Positions 59,395 through 64,000 of a DNA stretch of 64,000 bases are shown here, one piece after another. The position numbers were made by a program, and so were the translations under genes. Location of the stretch: assembly GCA_030674155.1 (NCBI GenBank), contig CM060326.1, positions 12,504,642 to 12,568,641 on the forward strand, written 5' to 3'. Source of the stretch: Stramonita haemastoma (Eukaryota > Mollusca > Gastropoda > Neogastropoda > Muricidae). Position 1 is the stretch's first letter; each line of letters starts with the position of its first letter. The notes beneath the pieces are model-generated. The model had not been told where the DNA came from. It made no database searches and was given only the letters and a program-made list of their open reading frames with translations.

Positions 59395-59669
59395 CCTCCC
59401 TCAGCTGTTAAAATTTGGCTTCAGCTTTAAACTCCAGCCCACCATTGCATGCATGCAGGCAGATACATTTTATCACACACACAGCAAAAACCACTCCTTT
59501 TATTTGTTGCTACTTCAATCACTGATCTAGCCTCCCAGCTCTGCTTTTGTCAATTACACAGGCAGAATTTATTGCATAGCTTTTGGCTTGCTTTGGAGTT
59601 TTTAACTCCACAGACTAAAAAACATCTGGATGATGAATGACTCCCAAAACTTACTACATGCGCTAAATT
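59121..59669. other. No gene recognised; poly-C and (CT)n tracts
   Basis: A C-run at about 59180-59194 and CT repeats at 59341-59390. The remainder is AT-rich. Confidence 0.6.
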
Positions 59670-59713
59670 GATAATTACTTCCCTTGGACACTCTTGTCGT
59701 TTGCTATTTCATG

Positions 59714-59768
<55 letters not shown>

Positions 59769-60030
59769 CGCTCGCACACATTTGAACTTTTTATCTACTT
59801 TTTTTTCACACAAAAATGTATCCTTGGTTTATTGTCATTGTTTACACTACTTTTAATCAACAAGCCGTGATATTCCTGGTTTTTCAAGGAGGTGTTAATT
59901 TGTCACAGGTTGTCATTCTGGTCATTTTCAACAGGATTTTAAAGCCTTGAATCTAATATTTCTTATAAAAATAACTTTTTAATCCAAAAATAACCAATAC
60001 CGAATTCTGTTTAAAATGAAACATAACCCA
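59670..60030 (+). mobile_element. Unclassified interspersed repeat (family Y), copy 2
   Basis: Colinear with 52360-52690. A CA microsatellite (59717-59765) sits where copy 1 has only a short spacer. Confidence 0.7.
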
Positions 60031-60149
60031 TGAGAAACACGTAGCATGTGACATACTGAAACACAACACACACAAAAACATGGAGTACCCTCCTCCCCAC
60101 CCCCTCCCTTTAATATACGGAACATGAGAACATCTTGCGCACACGTTAG

Positions 60150-60432
60150 GGGATTTTAACTTTGGAGTTAACATTAGTGCTGACTCCGCTCTCCCCAAAA
60201 GTCCTTCAGATGTGACTATAAACCGAGGCCCCATGTGCAAACGCACGCAGAACATCTTGCGCACATGCTAAATCCTGTTTCGCGTTTTGGAAGAGTAGGT
60301 GATTGTATGCTGGTGGGAAAGGATGACAAAAATTTACAAAAATGCATACACATAGGGACTGGATGTAACAAAGCACAGGAGTACTTATTCCATTGTCCGC
60401 GATATAAAATTTAAAAAAATAAATGAATAAAT
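60150..60432 (+). mobile_element. SINE type I, 5'-truncated
   Basis: Starts at tttggagttaacattagtgc and runs through the core, gcacgcagaacatcttgcg and the actggatgtaacaaagcac tail to an (AAAT)n end. The tRNA head is lost; a short gcgcacacgtta duplicate precedes it. Confidence 0.82.
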
Positions 60433-60727
60433 AGCCTCCCCACTTTCTGGAAATACTGTACAAGAAATTTATCACTCCTTTTGTTTCTGCCTTTCCCCCT
60501 ACCTCTCTATCATGCTTACCTTTTGCCTACCCAGCCCACTCTCCTGTCTTTTTTTTCAAGAAAACCTGAATTTTTTTAAAAAAATCAATTTCTTAATGAG
60601 CTGCCCTGAAGTCAGAATGTGTGGGCTGAGGCCAGCAGGCAGACCTCCTGCAGAGCTACAAGCACAGGAGAAGACCTGGCATGAAGAATTCTACCCAATA
60701 TGGTATATGGCCAGTTGCATTAAAGAC
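60433..60727. other. No firm gene; possible exon fragment
   Basis: The plus-strand frame at about 60600-60725 encodes a peptide with ELQAQEKTWHEEFYPIWY, which looks protein-like. I could not pair it with good splice sites on either strand. Confidence 0.3.
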
Positions 60728-61075
60728 AGGATGGGACTGGATAGCCTAGTGGTCAAAACATTGCGTTTGCAATTTGACGACCTGGGTTTGATTCCCGATC
60801 AAGGGGATTTTTCTCCTGGAGTTAACATCAGTGCTGACTCCACTCTCCCCAAAAGTTTTTCGGATGAGACTATAAACTGAGGCCTCATGTGCAATCGCAT
60901 TCAGAACATCTTGTGCACATGTTAAATCCTGTTCCGCTTTTTGTAAGAGTAGGCTATTGTGTGCCAGTGGGAACAGATATTTACAAAACTGCATACACAC
61001 AGGGACTGGATGTAAAAAAGCACAAGTGCTTTTTCGATTATCCTTGACATATAAGAATAATACATTAATTAATAA
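60728..61075 (+). mobile_element. SINE type I (full length)
   Basis: A clear head with an A-box-like gatagcctagtggtcaaaac and B-box-like gggtttgattcccg, then gttaacatcagtgctgactc, the core ttcggatgagactataaac, and a tail ending gacatataagaataat. It is one of the best-preserved copies here. Confidence 0.88.
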
Positions 61076-61166
61076 ACATTTTGTATGAAATATTTGAATT
61101 TTGTTGAGATTATTCATGTTGCTTTGAAATTTCTTGTTGGTAGGCTATTGTAAACAATTCTCATAT

Positions 61167-61167
<1 letters not shown>

Positions 61168-61232
<65 letters not shown>
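61168..61232. repeat. (GT)n microsatellite
   Basis: About 60 bp of GT. Confidence 0.97.
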
Positions 61233-61233
<1 letters not shown>

Positions 61234-61394
61234 GGAGGGTGGTTGTGAATAGACCTTCAAAAAGAATCATTAATCTCTCTCTCTCTGAAGTGCTTGTGTA
61301 TACATAACATAAACATATACCACCATCACGACGCAGCACACCATGCAGACCACACACTACTTACATAATTACCCACAGTCCCACGCCGTCATCG

Positions 61395-61918
61395 CAAAGT
61401 CCTCGCAATCCACACATACCAAACTGAAAACACAATCAACCGTATAAACACAACACACCAAATCAACAGTATAAACAACAAAACACACCACATAAAACAT
61501 GTATAAACACAACACACCAAATAAACATGTACAAACACAACACACGAATAGAAACATGTATAAACACAACACACCAAATAAAATGTAAAACACAACACAC
61601 AGACTTAACCGATAAAACATGATATTGTAAACACAAACGAATAAACTAAAACACCAAATAAACATGTATAAATACAACACACTGAAAGGAACATATATAA
61701 ACACAACACACCCAATAAAAACAACACACGAAATAAATATGTATAAACATAACACACCGAATAAAAACAACACACGAAATAAACACATATAAACACAACA
61801 CACCAAATAAACACAACACATCCAATAAACATGTACAAACACAACACACCAAATAAAAACAACACACCAAATAATCACAACACATCAAATAAACATGTAT
61901 AAACACAACACACCAAAT
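61395..61918. repeat. AAACACAACACACC-type minisatellite
   Basis: Units combining aataaacatgtataaac and acaacacaccaa, of variable 20-45-bp length, fill about 500 bp. The plus strand has almost no G. Minus-strand Cys/Val/Tyr-rich frames are artefacts of the repeat. Confidence 0.9.
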
Positions 61919-61920
61919 AC

Positions 61921-62150
61921 GGAGGACGAGATCGCCTAGTGGTCAGAGTGATGCACTCGTGGTTTGCTGACCCAGGTTCGAATCTCATTCAAGAGGATTC
62001 TTCCTCTGGAGTTCACATCACTTTTTGAAAGAGTAGGCCATTGTGTGCTGGTGGGAACAGGTAACAACTGCATACACACAGGGACTGGATGTAAAAAAAG
62101 CACATGAGTGCTTATTCCATTATCTTCAAAATAAAAAGAATAAAATAACT
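61921..62150 (+). mobile_element. SINE type I with internal deletion
   Basis: The head (gatcgcctagtggtcagag, B-box-like caggttcgaatctc) is complete. After ctctggagttcacatcac the sequence jumps to tttttgaaagagtaggcca, losing about 130 bp that include the shared core. The tail is complete. Confidence 0.85.
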
Positions 62151-62194
62151 TTAAGTGTTATGGCCAACAGAACAGAGAAAAGGTCTGGTGGATC

Positions 62195-62470
62195 AGTAGT
62201 CTAGAGGTAACGCACCTTGCCTAGAAAGCGAAAAGTCTGGGTCAGAGTGTGCGGTGGTTCGAATCTCGTTTGGGCCCAAAACTTTTCCCCTATCCATTAG
62301 ACCATAAGTGGTGATCTAGGTACTAGTCTTTCAGATGAGATGATAAACCAAGGCCCCATGTGTTGCACGTCATTATTTAGTGCACGTAAAAGAACCCACG
62401 GCAAAAAGGGGGTTGTCCTTGGGAAAATTTTGTAGAAAAGAGCAAGCCCAGGCCTAGGACTAAGCTCTGG
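62195..62470 (+). mobile_element. SINE type III, 3'-truncated
   Basis: Head with agtctagaggtaacgcacc and B-box-like ggttcgaatctcg, core tttcagatgagatgataaac, then cccacggcaaaaaggggg. It stops after ttgtagaaaagagc. Confidence 0.83.
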
Positions 62471-62581
62471 CCTAGGACTGTCATACGTGGAAGAATGTAT
62501 AATAAAAAAAATAAAAAAATAAAAAAAAGAGGAAACTTTAAAACAAACAAAACCAAAAAAAAAACCCAACTACAAAAACAG
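62471..62581. other. Nothing recognised
   Basis: A-rich linker with two cctaggact-type phrases. Confidence 0.4.
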
Positions 62582-62636
62582 AAACAAGTGTTCCTATGAT
62601 GCATCGGTTCACATCGCCATTTGGTCTCCACAGTAT
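62582..62636 (-). other. Weak candidate exon start
   Basis: The minus-strand acceptor gtggtcttttgtttcag precedes an open stretch encoding TVETKWRCEPMHHRNTC, but no good donor follows. The WRC motif echoes the candidate exon at 59068-59120 on the same strand. A ~36-bp direct repeat (acaaaagaccac and flanks) lies just upstream at 62640-62730. Confidence 0.22.
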
Positions 62637-62730
62637 CTGAAACAAAAGACCACATAATTCATTTTAAGTCAGATCTCGAAACACATATCATAAACAAAAG
62701 ACCACTCAATTCATGTTAAAGTCAAATATG

Positions 62731-62731
<1 letters not shown>

Positions 62732-62798
<67 letters not shown>

Positions 62799-62815
62799 CG
62801 TATATATATCACCAG
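62732..62815. repeat. (CA)n-(TA)n microsatellite
   Basis: CA repeats followed by a short TATATACGTATATATA palindrome. Confidence 0.95.
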
Positions 62816-62904
62816 TTTTATTATCACACCACTCTGTGTGCTGCTCAACATCTCACCTACTCATTTTATTTATCCATTTTATTTATTTATCTATGTATTT
62901 TACT

Positions 62905-63235
62905 TATTATTTTATATTAAGGATAATGGATTAAGCACTCGTGTACTTTTTTACATCCAGCCCCCATGTGTACGCAGTTTTGTAAATCTTATCTGTTCCA
63001 ACCGGCACACCATGGCCTACTCTTATGAAAAGCGGAAAAGCATTTAACATGTGCGCAAGATGTTCTGCATGCATTTGCTCATGGGTCCTTAGTTTATAGT
63101 CTCATCCAAAGGATTGTTGGGGAGAGTGGAAGCACTGCTGTTAACTCCAGGGAAAAAATCCCCTCGAACGGCAATCGAACCCAGGTCGTCAAATTGTGAG
63201 AGCAATGTTCTGACCACTAGGCTATCCCGCCCCCT
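62905..63235 (-). mobile_element. SINE type I (full length)
   Basis: Tail ttttatattaaggataatgg at the left, head at the right with ggatagcctagtggtcagaa (minus) and B-box-like tgggttcgattgcc. All landmarks are in order. Confidence 0.86.
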
Positions 63236-63371
63236 AGTCAAGTAGTCACCTATCAGCAGCAGCATTACTCTTGATAAAAGCCACTGAAGCATGCTCCATC
63301 AGCTGTCCCCATCCCCTTCTGTCTTCCATCCTTCAGTAGATCTTATTTATTCATTTATTTATTTATTTATT

Positions 63372-63470
63372 TATATACCGCTTTATGTCCCGGCAGATTT
63401 CTCTGCATGAAATTCAGGCTGCTCTCCCTGGGGAGAGCGCGTGGCCACAAGTGCAGCACCTACCCGACTC
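63372..63470 (-). mobile_element. SINE type III, 3'-end fragment
   Basis: (ATTT)n then ccgctttatgtcccggcag, gcatgaaattcaggctgc and ctccctggggagagc. It stops after caagtgcagcacctaccc. Confidence 0.8.
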
Positions 63471-63574
63471 CACTCCTTCCTGATAATAACATAAATAAGG
63501 GAATAAATAAATGCATCCTTACAGTATCAAGAAGTAGTCACTCTGGATTATAGTTCTTTTTGTTTCTTTCCAGA

Positions 63575-64000
63575 GTTTTAATCATAACCCTATTGCACCA
63601 AGGTAAGAACACTATGGATTTTTCTCGCTTTGTTTTCTTTTTTCTTTGTTTTCTATAAAATGCTCCTACTGCATTAAAAAAAAAATTAAGTGTTGTAGCT
63701 TTTCTCTTTTTATCACTTTTTGTTTTGACCTTTTTTTCCCAAATATTTGTATTGTATCAACAACAAAAAAAGGCAGCGTTGATTTTGTTCCCTGATATTC
63801 CTTGTTTTTGTTTAGACTTTTAATATCTTTATTGTATCAAGTGTTTGGACATTAAGGCTTTTGATTTTTTGTTGTTTGTTTTGCTTTAATACCCATATTG
63901 GATAAAGAAGCAGACACAGTGGATTTTTCTGCCTTTGGTTTTTTGTTTGTTTAGTTCTTGATACCCCCATTGCATAAAGAAGTAGACACTACAGATTTTT
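63575..64000. repeat. ~75-bp tandem repeat, at least five units, runs off the window
   Basis: Landmarks of the type atacccatattggataaag and gacacagtggatttttctg recur near 63584, 63741, 63821, 63890 and 63962. The repeat is T-rich between landmarks. Confidence 0.75.

Noticed and set aside
60600..60725. Possible exon encoding ELQAQEKTWHEEFYPIWY
   Set aside because: Protein-like in appearance, but no matched acceptor and donor on either strand; noted only as an uncertain fragment.
61369..61878. 169-codon Cys/Val/Tyr-rich minus-strand frame resembling a membrane protein
   Set aside because: Produced by the AAACACAACACACC minisatellite; similar peptides appear in all three minus frames.

Overview
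This is eukaryotic, repeat-dominated DNA with no prokaryotic gene layout. Three things point to an invertebrate metazoan, most plausibly a lophotrochozoan such as a mollusc: many tRNA-headed SINEs, non-LTR retrotransposons of RTE/BovB-like, L2-like and RNase H-bearing types, and very heavy CA, GA, GACA and poly-C microsatellites. The group is inferred from repeat style, and no species can be named. No complete host protein-coding gene was recognised. The only full-length intact reading frame is a retrotransposon polyprotein.

Layout, left to right. 1-3335: a ~390-bp satellite array. 3336-4702: compound microsatellites around two SINEs. 4755-5330: a ~107-bp tandem repeat. 5340-18620: a very large irregular A/C-rich array with about 25 copies of a ~100-bp core and five A/C-only blocks. 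18625-20945: AT-rich and CA-rich simple sequence. 21490-27442: minisatellites and a six-copy 500-590-bp tandem array holding an exon-like module. 27556-30090: SINEs and microsatellites. 30786-33532: a second subfamily of the ~390-bp satellite. 33716-34790: a possible host promoter and two candidate exons. 35375-38708: a full-length, intact RTE-like LINE inserted in an older LINE. 38795-41935: SINEs and a LINE tail. 42020-42565: inverted copies of the ~390-bp satellite. 42946-46460: a ~500-bp CTA microsatellite and a decayed L2-like LINE. 46470-48760: a third satellite patch running into a ~60-bp minisatellite. 48838-53140: mostly SINEs. 53339-59052: LINE remnants and an unclassified repeat, one copy of which is split by a second, 5'-truncated RTE copy. 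59068-64000: candidate exons, SINEs and tandem repeats.

The elements nest in a readable order. The RTE copies sit inside older repeats and both carry target-site duplications. The SINE types swap heads around a common core. One satellite family occurs at four separate places in both orientations. The strongest leads are the possibly active RTE element, the dispersed ~390-bp satellite, the 13-kb higher-order array, and the short candidate exons that suggest host genes fragmented by large introns.
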